From: Flavobacterium sp. 9AF
Lineage (GTDB): Bacteria; Bacteroidota; Bacteroidia; Flavobacteriales; Flavobacteriaceae
Assembly: GCF_902506265.1 (NCBI RefSeq)
Contig: NZ_LR733556.1
Coordinates: forward strand, 1,431,755-1,495,754
Direction: 5' to 3'
DNA length: 64,000 bases
In this document: positions 35,438 to 45,857 of the stretch, in pieces
How positions within the stretch are numbered: the first letter of the stretch is position 1
How the letters are laid out: each line of letters starts with the position of its first letter
Position numbers and translations under genes: made by a program
The notes under the pieces: model-generated
Seen by the model: the letters and a program-made list of their open reading frames with translations, nothing else
The model's database searches: none
What the model was told of the DNA's origin: nothing

Positions 35438-36574
35438 TTAGACTTTAAGACTTTCTTCTTGATGACTATAGGTTCTATCCCAATCTTTCCAAACTGGTTC
35501 GTATCCTTTTTGTTTGATGATAGCAGCGATTACATCAGCCGAACGCTCATCGCTGGTTTCAAATTGTTCCAACGATTGTTTGTCTACACTATAACCTCCA
35601 GGATTGGTCTTTGAACCCGCGCTCATAGTAGTTGTTCCAATAGGAATAATATGATTTCTGAAATTCTCATTTTCTCGAGTTGAAATGGAAATTTCTAAAT
35701 CGGGATTCCAAATACGATAGGCACAGATTAATTGCGTAAGGTCTTTATCATACATGATAAAATTAGGTTCAATAATACCTTCAGCAGGTCTAAGTCGAGG
35801 AAAGGATACCGAATATTTAGTTTGCCAATAGGTTTTCTGTAAATAATCGATATGTAAAGCATTAAAGAAACTATCGGTTCGCCAATCTTCCAAACCTAAT
35901 AACACTCCTAATCCTATTTTATGAATGCCTGCTTTTCCAATACGATCGGGAGTTTCTAAACGAAATTCGAAATTCGACTTTTTCCCTTTCGGATGATAGT
36001 GCTTGTACACTTCTTGATGATAGGTTTCTTGGTAAACCAAAACAGTATGCACACCCGCTTGATGTAAACAATGATATTCTGATTCACTAAGTGGCTGTAC
36101 TTCTACCGAAATAGTTGCAAAGTGTTTTTTAATAATTGCGATGGCATTTAAAAAATAGTGGATGTTAACGGTGTAATTGGCTTCTCCTGTAACTAATAAA
36201 ACATGATTGAAACCGGCTTCTTTTAAGACTTCAATTTCTGCTTTTATCTCATTATCCGTTAATGTTTTTCTTTTAATCTTGTTGTCCAAACTGAAACCAC
36301 AATAGGTGCATATATTCTGACATTCGTTGCTTAAATATAAAGGAGCATACATTTGGATGGTTTTTCCAAAGCGCTGTTTGGTTAACAAATGGCATTTTTG
36401 AGCCATTATTTCTAAATAATCGGAAGCAGCTGGAGCAATAAGATGCAAAAAATCGGTTAGTGTGCACTTTTCTTTCGAAAGGCTTTTTTCCACATCAGCA
36501 GCGGTAGTTTGATATATCTTATTTTGAATGGTTTCCCAATCATACTGTTTGAATATTTCTGTAAAGTTGCTCAT
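35438..36574 (-). CDS. thiH: 2-iminoacetate synthase (tyrosine lyase)
   Basis: A 378-residue radical SAM enzyme that cleaves tyrosine to dehydroglycine and p-cresol for the thiazole ring. The CxxxCxxC motif is in NECQNICTYCGFSLDNKIKR, and the downstream VLLVTGEANYTV, GLGVLLGLEDWRTDSF and SAGSKTNPGGYSVDKQSLEQ are ThiH-specific. It implies the oxygen-sensitive ThiH route rather than ThiO. Lies between thiG and thiF. Confidence 0.96.
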   Translation of the reverse strand: MSNFTEIFKQYDWETIQNKIYQTTAADVEKSLSKEKCTLTDFLHLIAPAASDYLEIMAQKCHLLTKQRFGKTIQMYAPLYLSNECQNICTYCGFSLDNKIKRKTLTDNEIKAEIEVLKEAGFNHVLLVTGEANYTVNIHYFLNAIAIIKKHFATISVEVQPLSESEYHCLHQAGVHTVLVYQETYHQEVYKHYHPKGKKSNFEFRLETPDRIGKAGIHKIGLGVLLGLEDWRTDSFFNALHIDYLQKTYWQTKYSVSFPRLRPAEGIIEPNFIMYDKDLTQLICAYRIWNPDLEISISTRENENFRNHIIPIGTTTMSAGSKTNPGGYSVDKQSLEQFETSDERSADVIAAIIKQKGYEPVWKDWDRTYSHQEESLKV

Positions 36575-36613
36575 CTGTTTTGGTTTAGAATAGATAACGA
36601 ATTGTATAGATTT

Positions 36614-37384
36614 TTATTCATTTAAGAATGCCGTTAAGGGGCTCGAAGCTTGCGCTAGATTAGAAATTTGACCTAATTGAGCCTCATATGCTTTTCTACC
36701 AGCAAATACAGCTTCTTTAAAGGCTTCGGCCATTAGTTTTGGATTTTGTGCCACCGCAATGGCTGTGTTTACTAAAACCGCATCGGCTCCTATTTCCATG
36801 GCTTTTGCTGCATCTGATGGAGCACCAATACCCGCATCTACAATTACAGGGACTTTACTTTGTTCGATAATAATTTCTAAAAAATCAATTGTTTTTAAAC
36901 CTTTGTTGCTTCCAATTGGCGAACCTAAAGGCATAACAGCTGCTGTTCCAGCATCTTCTAAAAGTTTGCATAAAACAGGATCAGCATGAATATAAGGTAA
37001 CACAATAAAACCATCTTTTGCCAAAGCTTCAGTAGCTTTTAAGGTTTCAATGGAATCGGGTAATAGGTATTTGGGATCGGGATGAATTTCTAATTTTAGA
37101 AAAGAGGTTTCAAAGGCATCTCTTGCCAATTGAGCGGCAAGAATAGCCTCTTTTGCATTTCGTGCACCAGAAGTATTGGGTAATAAATGAATATGCTTGT
37201 AGTTCAAATGAGAAAGAATGGCATCGGTTTCTGTTTCAAAATCGACTCTTTTTAACGCTACAGTTACTAATTCGCTTTCGGAAGCCAAAATAGCTTCTTC
37301 CATTTGTTGGTTGGAACCAAATTTACCCGTTCCTAAAAATAAACGGGAAGAGAAGGAAGTAGTTCCTATTTTAAATGTTGACAT
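36614..37384 (-). CDS. thiG: Thiazole synthase
   Basis: A 256-residue TIM barrel that joins DXP, dehydroglycine and ThiS thiocarboxylate. [26 protein letters not shown] with the Schiff-base lysine region, [34 protein letters not shown] and [20 protein letters not shown] are conserved. Its start overlaps the end of thiE by 14 bp. Confidence 0.97.
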   Translation of the reverse strand: MSTFKIGTTSFSSRLFLGTGKFGSNQQMEEAILASESELVTVALKRVDFETETDAILSHLNYKHIHLLPNTSGARNAKEAILAAQLARDAFETSFLKLEIHPDPKYLLPDSIETLKATEALAKDGFIVLPYIHADPVLCKLLEDAGTAAVMPLGSPIGSNKGLKTIDFLEIIIEQSKVPVIVDAGIGAPSDAAKAMEIGADAVLVNTAIAVAQNPKLMAEAFKEAVFAGRKAYEAQLGQISNLAQASSPLTAFLNE

Positions 37385-37994
37385 ATATTTTTTCGTTTAG
37401 TGTTGTTATAAGTGATGGGTTTTGGGTAAGTAAACCAGAAAGTGCCACTCCATGAAGACTTGTTTCCATTAGTAAATCGATATCTTCTAAAGTAATACCA
37501 CCTATGGCTATTACTGGTGTAAAAATGTTTTCTTGTTTCATTCTCTGAAGCAGTTTTTCATAGCCTTCTAATCCTAGAATGGGACTTAATTTTTCTTTGG
37601 TAGAAGTAAAACGGAAAGGACCAAGTCCAATGTAATTGCAGTTTTCATTTACTCTTTGTTGCATATGTTCCCATGTATTAGCCGTACCGCCAATAATTTT
37701 TTTATCTCCTAAAATATTTCTTGCAACCTTAATGGGCATATCATCTAATCCTAAATGAACTCCGTCTGCGTCTAACTGATAAGCCAAGTCAACCTTATCA
37801 TTAATAATAAAAGTGGCTTCATACGATTGACAAAGAACTTTGGTTTGTTCTGCAACGCTATAAAAATCTTGGGCATTGGCATTTTTAAAACGCAATTGAA
37901 CCCATTGACAGCCATGATCTAAAACATTTTTAATGTTTGAAAGTTGTTCTTCTATGGTGTTTCCTTGTGAAATATACTGTAGTTTGTTATGCAT
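37371..37994 (-). CDS. thiE: Thiamine-phosphate synthase
   Basis: A 207-residue ThiE coupling HMP-pyrophosphate with thiazole phosphate. [66 protein letters not shown] and [13 protein letters not shown] match the catalytic enzyme, including the pyrophosphate-binding lysine and the IGGI phosphate loop. It overlaps thiD by 8 bp. A second, more divergent ThiE-like gene lies two genes upstream. Confidence 0.95.
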   Translation of the reverse strand: MHNKLQYISQGNTIEEQLSNIKNVLDHGCQWVQLRFKNANAQDFYSVAEQTKVLCQSYEATFIINDKVDLAYQLDADGVHLGLDDMPIKVARNILGDKKIIGGTANTWEHMQQRVNENCNYIGLGPFRFTSTKEKLSPILGLEGYEKLLQRMKQENIFTPVIAIGGITLEDIDLLMETSLHGVALSGLLTQNPSLITTLNEKIYVNI

Positions 37995-38742
37995 AATGAT
38001 ATCCTAATAAAGTGGGATTGGAATTGAGATAGTTTTCAATATATAATTTGGCTTTTTTACAGGAAAAGTATAGATCTTCTCCTAAAGCAAGATGTGCGGC
38101 AATTGCAGTCGCTAAGACACACCCAGTACCGTGTTTTTCATAAAAGACCTTATGGGTTGGCGGTATACTTATTTTTTTATTTGCAATGAATAAATCATCT
38201 GTACCCGTGTTTTCTTTGTTATGACCTCCTTTTAAAAGTACAGCACAATAGGCTGAAAGTGTGAATGTTCCGTTTTCGATGCTGCATCCAAAAGGAATTA
38301 ATTTTACAATCTCTTGATAATTCGGTGTAATTATATCTACTTGTTTGAGTATATGGTGCAATTGCTTTTGATTTTCAATCTTTAAAAAGTCAAAAGCAGT
38401 ACTGGAGCGCAAAACCGTATCCCAAACGATTTTTACTTCTGGAACCCATTTTTTGCAACTCAATACGACTGCTTCTAAATAGTCTAAAGAAGGTACAATG
38501 CCTATTTTAATTACGGAAACAGGATAAGTTTCTAAAAGTAAACGTATCGATTCCAGCACAAAATCTAGGGGTATCCATGTGGTTTTTATAAAGGTACTTT
38601 CGGTTTGAATTGTATTTGCTGTTAAAACGGATAAACCATATACTTGAAGTAGTTCCAATGTTTTAATGTCTGCTAAAACACCAGCCCCTCCAGAAGGATC
38701 AAAACCCGCTATGGTAAGTAAGTATGGACAATTTTTTGACAT
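37987..38742 (-). CDS. thiD: Hydroxymethylpyrimidine / phosphomethylpyrimidine kinase
   Basis: A ribokinase-fold enzyme of about 251 residues that phosphorylates HMP and HMP-P. LTIAGFDPSGGAGVLADIKT at the N-terminus and KHGTGCVLATAIAAHLALGE with the GTGC anion hole near the C-terminus are diagnostic. The ATG at 38742 (MSKNCPYLL) is preferred to the longer frame starting at 38778. Even so it overlaps the upstream gene by 34 bp, showing coupling. Confidence 0.94.
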   Translation of the reverse strand: MSKNCPYLLTIAGFDPSGGAGVLADIKTLELLQVYGLSVLTANTIQTESTFIKTTWIPLDFVLESIRLLLETYPVSVIKIGIVPSLDYLEAVVLSCKKWVPEVKIVWDTVLRSSTAFDFLKIENQKQLHHILKQVDIITPNYQEIVKLIPFGCSIENGTFTLSAYCAVLLKGGHNKENTGTDDLFIANKKISIPPTHKVFYEKHGTGCVLATAIAAHLALGEDLYFSCKKAKLYIENYLNSNPTLLGYHYA

Positions 38743-39302
38743 TTTTTGAAATTTTGAATAGGGTTGGTACTGTTCCAAATTGTGCCAAGCAAAGCCACGT
38801 CATCGAAACCTTGTGTAAGGGTTGCTACTATATTTTCGGCTGAAATTCCTCCTAAAGCAATCCATTTGGTTTTCCAATTGTTTCGTTCTTTTGTTTGCTT
38901 TAAGAGGTTTTGACTAGGTTTATAATCGGTTTTAGAAATACTAGGATAAATCGGACCTATAAAAGCATAATCATAGGATTCAGCTAAGTTGTTAAAATCA
39001 GTTATTGTATGTACGGAAGTAGATAAAAACGGAACTGGTTTTTGATAGGTATCGGAAATTGTTTGTCTTACTTTTTCTGTAAAATGTAGCCGTTCCAACT
39101 GAAATTCTGCAACTAAATTATAGTGTTGATGCAATACCAATTTAGAATGGTATTTTGAATCAATAGCAGCTATATAGCAACGTAATTCTTCTTCTGAAGC
39201 ATCTGGTTTTCGAATGTGAAACAACTCCATGCTTTCTTCAAAAAGAGCATGGATGATGTTTATTTCATTCACTATTTCCGTTGGATTTGAAATTACTATC
39301 AT
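38709..39302 (-). CDS. ThiE/TenI-like second thiamine-phosphate synthase-family protein
   Basis: A 197-residue TIM-barrel protein of the TMP synthase superfamily. IGPIYPSISKTDYKP and IALGGISAENI match the superfamily, but the substrate-lysine and QLR regions of ThiE are altered (ELFHIRKPDASEEELRCYI in place of xQLRxK). TenI-type proteins of this group aromatise the thiazole carboxylate tautomer, which would fit the operon. Start at ATG 39302 rather than 39338. It probably complements the canonical ThiE rather than duplicating it. Confidence 0.75.
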   Translation of the reverse strand: MIVISNPTEIVNEINIIHALFEESMELFHIRKPDASEEELRCYIAAIDSKYHSKLVLHQHYNLVAEFQLERLHFTEKVRQTISDTYQKPVPFLSTSVHTITDFNNLAESYDYAFIGPIYPSISKTDYKPSQNLLKQTKERNNWKTKWIALGGISAENIVATLTQGFDDVALLGTIWNSTNPIQNFKKCQKIVHTYLP

Positions 39303-39384
39303 GATTTTTCTTTTATTAAATCTAAGTTCTCGATACATTTTTTATTCCGTTTCTCTCCATAAAAAACACACGAACTGACGATTG

Positions 39385-41211
<1,827 letters not shown>

Positions 41212-41249
41212 TTATTTAGTTGAAAGATTGAAAGATTGGAATAACGCTA

Positions 41250-41456
41250 TTAACCACCTTGAGTAGCTGTAATAATTAGAATTGTATCTGTTGGAGAAAG
41301 AAAATAATGTTCCCATTGATTTTTGGGGACCACCATTTCGTTTACGGCAATAGCAATGCCGTTTTGTTTCGTAGGAAGTTCGGCATCGATTAATTCTTGA
41401 ATGGTAAGCGATGGGCGATCGAAGGTTTTGTTTTTGTTGTTGATTTTTAATTCCAT
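41250..41456 (-). CDS. thiS: Sulfur carrier protein ThiS
   Basis: A 68-residue ubiquitin-fold protein ending in TATQGG; the C-terminal Gly-Gly becomes the thiocarboxylate used by ThiG. AIAVNEMVVPKNQWEHYFLS is typical. First gene of the thiamine operon, about 80 bp after the TPP riboswitch. Confidence 0.95.
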   Translation of the reverse strand: MELKINNKNKTFDRPSLTIQELIDAELPTKQNGIAIAVNEMVVPKNQWEHYFLSPTDTILIITATQGG

Positions 41457-41535
41457 TCCTGAGTGATTTTAGTATATAGGTATACTTTAGGAATGGCTAT
41501 AACGGTACAAAAATATGTACCAGAAGTCATCTTAC

Positions 41536-41612
41536 TTTTCCCTACGCTAGTATGAACTAGATCAGGTTCAGAGGGTAAAATCTCAGCCTGTAACATTACA
41601 GACACCCCTAAA
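41536..41612 (-). promoter_or_regulatory. TPP riboswitch (THI element) of the thiamine operon
   Basis: On the minus strand the conserved blocks occur in order: GGGGTG, CTGAGA, ACCC, TGAACCTGATCTAGTT, CATACTAGCGTAGGGAA. These form the P2/P3 pyrimidine sensor and the P4/P5 pyrophosphate sensor. It precedes thiS and would shut off expression when TPP is abundant. Confidence 0.97.
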
Positions 41613-41726
41613 GTGTGAAACAAATGTAGTGAAATGAAATGAAAAAAAATGGAAAACGAAATAAAATAACAAAATAATAGCAAGTGGTTTTATTTGTTTT
41701 GTAAGTACCAATTTTAAGTTTTTATA

Positions 41727-41860
41727 GAATTACAAGTGCAACAAGGCATCCTCCTATAGTATTTTTGAAATATACAAGTGCAACAAGGTACATTACTATA
41801 GTGAAGGCTACTATTACAAGTGTAGTAGTATATACTCCTATAAGAAGTGCTTACAAGACG
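41727..41860 (-). repeat. 42-bp periodic repeat array A
   Basis: On the minus strand, units end in a CACTTGTA core. On the plus strand CAAGTG occurs at 41733, 41775 and 41817, exactly 42 bp apart, with a degenerate fourth unit. The surrounding bases (TATAGG / GTATG / TTGCACTTGTA) match arrays B and C. The array lies between the TPP riboswitch promoter region and a hairpin/terminator module. Confidence 0.75.
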
Positions 41861-41861
41861 G

Positions 41862-41963
41862 TTTTACTTTAGATAGGTGTTGATGACTATTTTAAAATAA
41901 CAAAAGCCACTTGTTATGTGGCTTTGTCTTTTTATTGTGCTACGAGGTCTCCTGACCTCGTAG
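41862..41963 (-). repeat. Hairpin-terminator-leader module attached to array A
   Basis: Read on the minus strand: hairpin of 10 bp around a 4-nt loop (CTACGAGGTC / GACCTCGTAG, 41940-41963), linker, terminator (AAAGCCAC / GTGGCTTT, 41903-41925), then the conserved leader TTATTTTAAAATAGTCATC with CACCTATCTAAAGTAAAACC reaching the 42-bp repeats. The same order occurs at 47348-47570 and 48499-48815. Confidence 0.75.
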
Positions 41964-41999
41964 AGCGTGTACGTTTTATTTAGAACTCTTCGGAGAGCT

Positions 42000-42237
42000 G
42001 GTCTTATCTTCTCCTTCTTTAGAAGTTGTGCAAAAAATAGCAGAAGTTTTAAATGTCTCTATAGATACTTTAGTATTTGGACAAAAAAATGCCGAAGACG
42101 ATATAAACGATAAAGAATTAGCTACTTTGTTTAAAAAGTACAGCATTTGTCTGATAAACAAAAAGAAACCGTTAAAGACCTTATTACTACATTTGTCTTT
42201 CAAAAAGATATTCAAAAACAGTTTTCTTAAAACTTTA
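42000..42237 (+). pseudogene. Frameshifted 3' remnant of an Xre-family regulator gene
   Basis: Reading from 42000 gives SSPSLEVVQKIAEVLNVSID, then TLVFGQKN, the end of an Xre HTH domain. The N-terminal half of the HTH is missing. After ELATLFKK the frame breaks: continuing in the shifted frame gives HLSDKQKETVKDLITTFVFQ, a typical C-terminal tail of such regulators. Truncation plus frameshift mark it as dead. Confidence 0.65.
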
Positions 42238-42257
42238 CAACAACACTATAAAACAAC

Positions 42258-42320
42258 AAAAGCCACATTGCTGTGGCTTTTTGTTTTTATATTGTGCTAC
42301 GAGGTCAGGAGACCTAGTAG
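42258..42320 (-). repeat. Hairpin-terminator module without 42-bp repeats
   Basis: Hairpin CTACGAGGTC / GACCTAGTAG around AGGA (42297-42320, one mismatch) and terminator AAAGCCAC / GTGGCTTT (42258-42279), the same order as the module at 41862-41963, but it leads directly into the xre remnant. Confidence 0.65.
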
Positions 42321-42493
42321 AGCGTGCAACTAGTTGTCAAAATGTTCAGAAAAATATATTCTTAAAAAAACAAGAATAGCCATTATTAAGACAAACCATT
42401 TAAAAAATTTTAAATTGTTAATATAACTTTTTAATAAATGGTTATTGACGTTTTCTTCCATTTGAAAAGACTTTTCTGGGTATTTCTTTTTAT

Positions 42494-43033
42494 TTAATTA
42501 GAACTCCTTGGAGAGTTGGGTGCTCTTTTAGATTTTTTATAAGCCTGCATAATTTTTTTTTCAAGATAATCAATATCACATTCTAGAAGAGCACTTGAAA
42601 TTATAATACTATTTTTATAATCCCAATTATGCGACCATCGAAGAAATTTTTTTAACAAGTTATTGTTGACTCTTTGAATAATACCTTTTTTTAAAAAAAT
42701 TTGAATACAATTTTTCTTAATTCTTTTGATTTTATAAATTTCGTCCCATCGTATTTTTCCAATAGTTTCATATTTTGAATTATCAATAAAAAATTCTTCA
42801 GTAATGATTAGTGCATAACTTCTTGGTACGAGATTTAAAAAAGAATATAATAATGCCAAAAAATACATCATTGCAATTATTCCAAGCAGAGTTATGTGCC
42901 ATTCTTTCATTAAAAAATTTCGAATAAAAATCTTTGGTTCTAATATAAACCAGATGGATATAGATAGCATTACTATAATAAATAAAATTCCAAAAACAAT
43001 TCTTTTCTTATTAAAATTAATTCTATTTTCCAT
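42494..43033 (-). CDS. Membrane protein, STM3941-like candidate immunity protein
   Basis: A 179-residue protein with two N-terminal membrane helices (about residues 10-31 and 45-68) and a PH-like soluble part (YALIITEEFFIDNSKYETIG, KIRWDEIYKIKRI). The arrangement resembles STM3941-type proteins, often found next to Rhs toxin genes. It lies 80 bp downstream of an orphan rhs tip on the same strand, which supports an immunity role. Specificity and family match are inference. Confidence 0.55.
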   Translation of the reverse strand: MENRINFNKKRIVFGILFIIVMLSISIWFILEPKIFIRNFLMKEWHITLLGIIAMMYFLALLYSFLNLVPRSYALIITEEFFIDNSKYETIGKIRWDEIYKIKRIKKNCIQIFLKKGIIQRVNNNLLKKFLRWSHNWDYKNSIIISSALLECDIDYLEKKIMQAYKKSKRAPNSPRSSN

Positions 43034-43113
43034 TTTTCTTATCTAAATAAATTATTCCAGCGAGAGCAAGTTATTAAAAATAAATTTTACCATTGTTAAA
43101 CATTCTACTAGAA

Positions 43114-44178
43114 TTACCAAACTGGCATAGCAGTTGTAAATGTGCCTTTAACCGTTCCGCTTTTAGGTTTAGAAAGATCTTCATAAATCTCCTCCATTTT
43201 TTCTTCCCCAACAGCACTACCAACAACAGCTCCAACAAATACAGTAACAATAACTCCAGGACCTGTTTTAATACCTAACAATCCTAGAGTTCCTCCTGCT
43301 ATAGCTCCACCTAGCCATCCTCCTCCAAGATTTCCTACGGCACCTGCTACTTGTTTATTTCCTTCATGTGTGTTTGTTTGATAACCATAATAAATTTCAG
43401 GAACTTCTAAAGCAGCAGAAACTCCCCATGATCCCCAATTAGTACCTTTTGCGGCAAAACCATAACCAGTCGTCCCATTAAAATAAAATCCCTTTAAATT
43501 ATGTAGCCCTCTCATATTTGGTTTCCAATAAAATCCATTTCCGTATTTTGCTGTACTAAGAACTACATATCCTCCTTTTTTTGATAATCCTTTAAAATTT
43601 TCACTTAAACCAGCAAGTAATTCATCGAGATATTCCAAATCTCCTTGACCTCCATATGTATAGACTGTATATGGTACTGCTAGTGGTAGTGGTACAAGTT
43701 TATTTTCAAAATTATTAAAATCATAAGGTTTCATCCACTCACAACCATAACCATAACCGCTTAAAGAGAAATTCGACATCAAATCTGTAAAATTATTCTG
43801 ACTGCTTCCTCCATAAACTGTAATTTCAGGTAAGTTTATTGTGCCTCCGTTTAAAGCTCCTGCTTCTGCACTAATCCAAGGACCATACACAGTTCCACTT
43901 CCATTGCTCAATTGATGTTCTTCAAGACCTTCAAGCTCAATAGAATCTATTAACCTATTTCCGCTAAACTGATACGGAGTATACCATGGATATTTTTTCT
44001 CAAGCGGATCCGTTGCAAAAAACCTACCCACTCTCGGGTCATGCATTCTAAAAGTGTAGTTTAAACTATTTCCTTCCCCTTTTAGCTCGTCATCTTTTTC
44101 TTGTCCTTGGAAGCCGTAACGGTAGGCTGGGCTTGAGTAAGTGCGGCCTGGCAAGGTCATTCCAAAAGGATAGTAGTC
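43114..44178 (-). pseudogene. Orphan rhs C-terminal tip (5'-truncated)
   Basis: The open frame starts internally. DYYPFGMTLPGRTYSSPAYR, then YGFQGQEKDDE and MHDPRVGRFFATDPLEKKYP, is the conserved end of an Rhs core. The frame is cut just upstream of DYYPFG at about 44195, where a dispersed repeat begins. The first ATG gives 348 residues. After the core, a variable C-terminal domain of about 260 residues follows. It contains GLEEHQLSNGSGTVYGPW and a glycine-rich, possibly membrane-inserting segment (LGGGWLGGAIAGGTLGLLG). Lacking the Rhs cage and any signal, it is either a displaced toxin tip that can recombine into a full rhs gene or a remnant. Confidence 0.75.
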
Positions 44179-44194
44179 ATTATGCTTGATACAC

Positions 44195-44345
44195 TACTTT
44201 TAACAATATCTTAAGCGATTTTAAAAAGTATAAAAACGACACTTTTTAGCAATTTTCGACACTTTTTGAAGCACTTTTTAAGCAAAAATCAGGTCGTTTT
44301 TTAGGCTATTTATAAGAACGTTTTGTCTCTCAAAGATTAGACTTT
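44195..44345 (-). repeat. Dispersed ~150-bp repeat, copy 2
   Basis: Reverse complement aligns with 14630-14785. On this strand it ends exactly where the rhs core begins, so it may mark the recombination junction of the orphan tip. Confidence 0.65.
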
Positions 44346-44371
44346 TTTTAAAATGGTTTACAGGTTTTAAA

Positions 44372-44803
44372 CTAATTATAAACTCTTAAAGTAGAAGCGT
44401 TAACTTGTTGCACTCGGTATTGTTTCATTGGATATTCTTTTCCAGGTGCCTGACCAGTAAAAAAACTATATTCTGCATCATCACAAGCACAAACTGCTTT
44501 AATTCCATTTATAGTCATTGTAGAACAATTACTTAATGATTGATTTGGACAAGCTGCATCAAATGCTACATAATTATTACTTCCTGCATTAAATACAAAG
44601 ACACCTCTTATACCAGCTATACCAGAATTGATATAAACAGAATTACTCACAAATTGTAGATTGTTATACTGTGGCAAATTAAGATTAATTGTCAAATCAA
44701 CTGGGTAATCTGGCAAATAGGGATTATTGTTATTAATTGAATCGTCTTTATTGCAACTTAAGAGTAAAAAATATAAAAACAGATATAAAAAGTTTTTTTT
44801 CAT
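44372..44803 (-). CDS. Lipoprotein of unknown function
   Basis: About 143 residues from the ATG at 44803. The signal NFLYLFLYFLLLSCNKDDS has a lipobox with Cys, placing it on the outer membrane or periplasmic face. The mature part (FDAACPNQSLSNCSTM, IKAVCACDDAEYSFFTG, YRVQQVNASTLRVYN) has a layout reminiscent of Rieske domains, but the histidine ligands are absent, so no cluster is expected. Similar lipoproteins lie near greA in relatives, from memory. Confidence 0.6.
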   Translation of the reverse strand: MKKNFLYLFLYFLLLSCNKDDSINNNNPYLPDYPVDLTINLNLPQYNNLQFVSNSVYINSGIAGIRGVFVFNAGSNNYVAFDAACPNQSLSNCSTMTINGIKAVCACDDAEYSFFTGQAPGKEYPMKQYRVQQVNASTLRVYN

Positions 44804-44891
44804 TTTATAGAAATATTTAAAAACCAAATGTAATTTATTTAAATTTGACGAACTAATAAAGAATCATAAATTAATTTTAAAAAATAATTAT

Positions 44892-44899
44892 TATCTTTG
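44892..44899 (+). promoter_or_regulatory. Candidate -7 box of greA
   Basis: TATCTTTG followed by a leader with a strong hairpin (GAATCCCGC / GTGGGATTC, about 44906-44928) before the ATG at 44957. The hairpin is not followed by a long T-run, so it may stabilise the leader rather than terminate. Confidence 0.5.
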
Positions 44900-44956
44900 C
44901 ATAAAGGAATCCCGCTTTTGTGGGATTCTTTCTATTTATATATAAACGATGAAGTT

Positions 44957-45433
44957 ATGAGTACAGTATCTTATTATACAGCAGACGGTTTAAAAAAACT
45001 TAGAGAAGAGTTAGATCAATTAAAAAGTATAGAACGTCCAAAAGCATCTCAAGCAATTGCTGAAGCGAGAGATAAAGGAGATTTATCAGAAAATGCAGAA
45101 TATGATGCTGCTAAAGAAGCACAAGGTCTTTTGGAGATGAAAATTGCTAAAATGGAAGAATTGGTTGCAAATGCCCGTTTGATTGATGAATCGCAATTAG
45201 ATGTTTCAAAAGCTTTGGTTTTATCTACAGTTAAGATAAAAAATCAAACTAATGGTATGGAAATGAAATACACTTTAGTTGCTGAAAGTGAAGCCGATTT
45301 AAAAACAGGAAAGATTTCTGTAACTTCTCCAATTGGGAAAGGACTACTTGGTAAAAAAGTAGGTGAAATTGCTGAAATTAAAGTGCCAAATGGGACTTTA
45401 AAATTTGAAATTTTAGAAATTACAAGAGAATAG
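44957..45433 (+). CDS. greA: Transcription elongation factor GreA
   Basis: A 158-residue GreA that rescues backtracked RNA polymerase. The ATG at 44957 gives the canonical start STVSYYTADGLKKLREELDQ; the longer frame from 44897 runs through the leader hairpin. The coiled-coil tip DKGDLSENAEYDAAKEAQG holds the acidic catalytic residues, and the C-terminal FKBP-like domain includes ISVTSPIGKGLLGKKVGE. The HIT gene follows 2 bp after its stop. Confidence 0.97.
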   Translation: MSTVSYYTADGLKKLREELDQLKSIERPKASQAIAEARDKGDLSENAEYDAAKEAQGLLEMKIAKMEELVANARLIDESQLDVSKALVLSTVKIKNQTNGMEMKYTLVAESEADLKTGKISVTSPIGKGLLGKKVGEIAEIKVPNGTLKFEILEITRE

Positions 45434-45435
45434 TT

Positions 45436-45825
45436 ATGGCTTCCATTTTTACAAAAATCATTAATGGAGAAATTCCATGTTATAAAATTGCAGAAGATGA
45501 AAATTTTATTGCTTTTTTAGATGTGAACCCTAATGCTAAAGGACATACTTTATGTGTACCTAAAGTAGAGATTAATAAGATTTTTGATATGGAAGAAGAA
45601 TTATATTTAAAATTAATGTCTTTTTCCAGAAAAGTAGCAAAAGCTATAGAAAAAACAATTGAATGTAAAAGAGTTGGTGTTGCCGTAGTTGGGTTAGAAG
45701 TGCCGCATGTTCATGTACATTTAATTCCATTACAAGACATGGATGATATGCGTTTTCAAAGAAAAGCTAGTTTAGAAAAAGTAGAATTTCAAAATATTGC
45801 ACAAGCGATAACAGAAAATTTATAA
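45436..45825 (+). CDS. HIT-family nucleotide-binding protein
   Basis: A 129-residue histidine-triad hydrolase. FTKIINGEIPCYKIAEDENF at the start and VPHVHVHLIPL (H-x-H-x-H-x-x) near the end are the family signatures. HIT proteins hydrolyse nucleoside phosphoramidates or diadenosine polyphosphates. Close spacing to greA suggests co-transcription. Confidence 0.95.
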   Translation: MASIFTKIINGEIPCYKIAEDENFIAFLDVNPNAKGHTLCVPKVEINKIFDMEEELYLKLMSFSRKVAKAIEKTIECKRVGVAVVGLEVPHVHVHLIPLQDMDDMRFQRKASLEKVEFQNIAQAITENL

Positions 45826-45828
45826 TAT

Positions 45829-45856
45829 AAATCCCGATAAGTATCGGGATTTTGTT
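45829..45856. terminator. Bidirectional terminator between the HIT gene and the histidine kinase
   Basis: AAATCCCGATA / TATCGGGATTT stem with T-run, between convergent genes. Confidence 0.9.
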
Positions 45857-45857
45857 T

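Noticed and set aside
41976..42215. 79-residue minus-strand open frame
   Set aside because: Opposite strand of the xre remnant; the plus-strand translation is a recognisable HTH tail.
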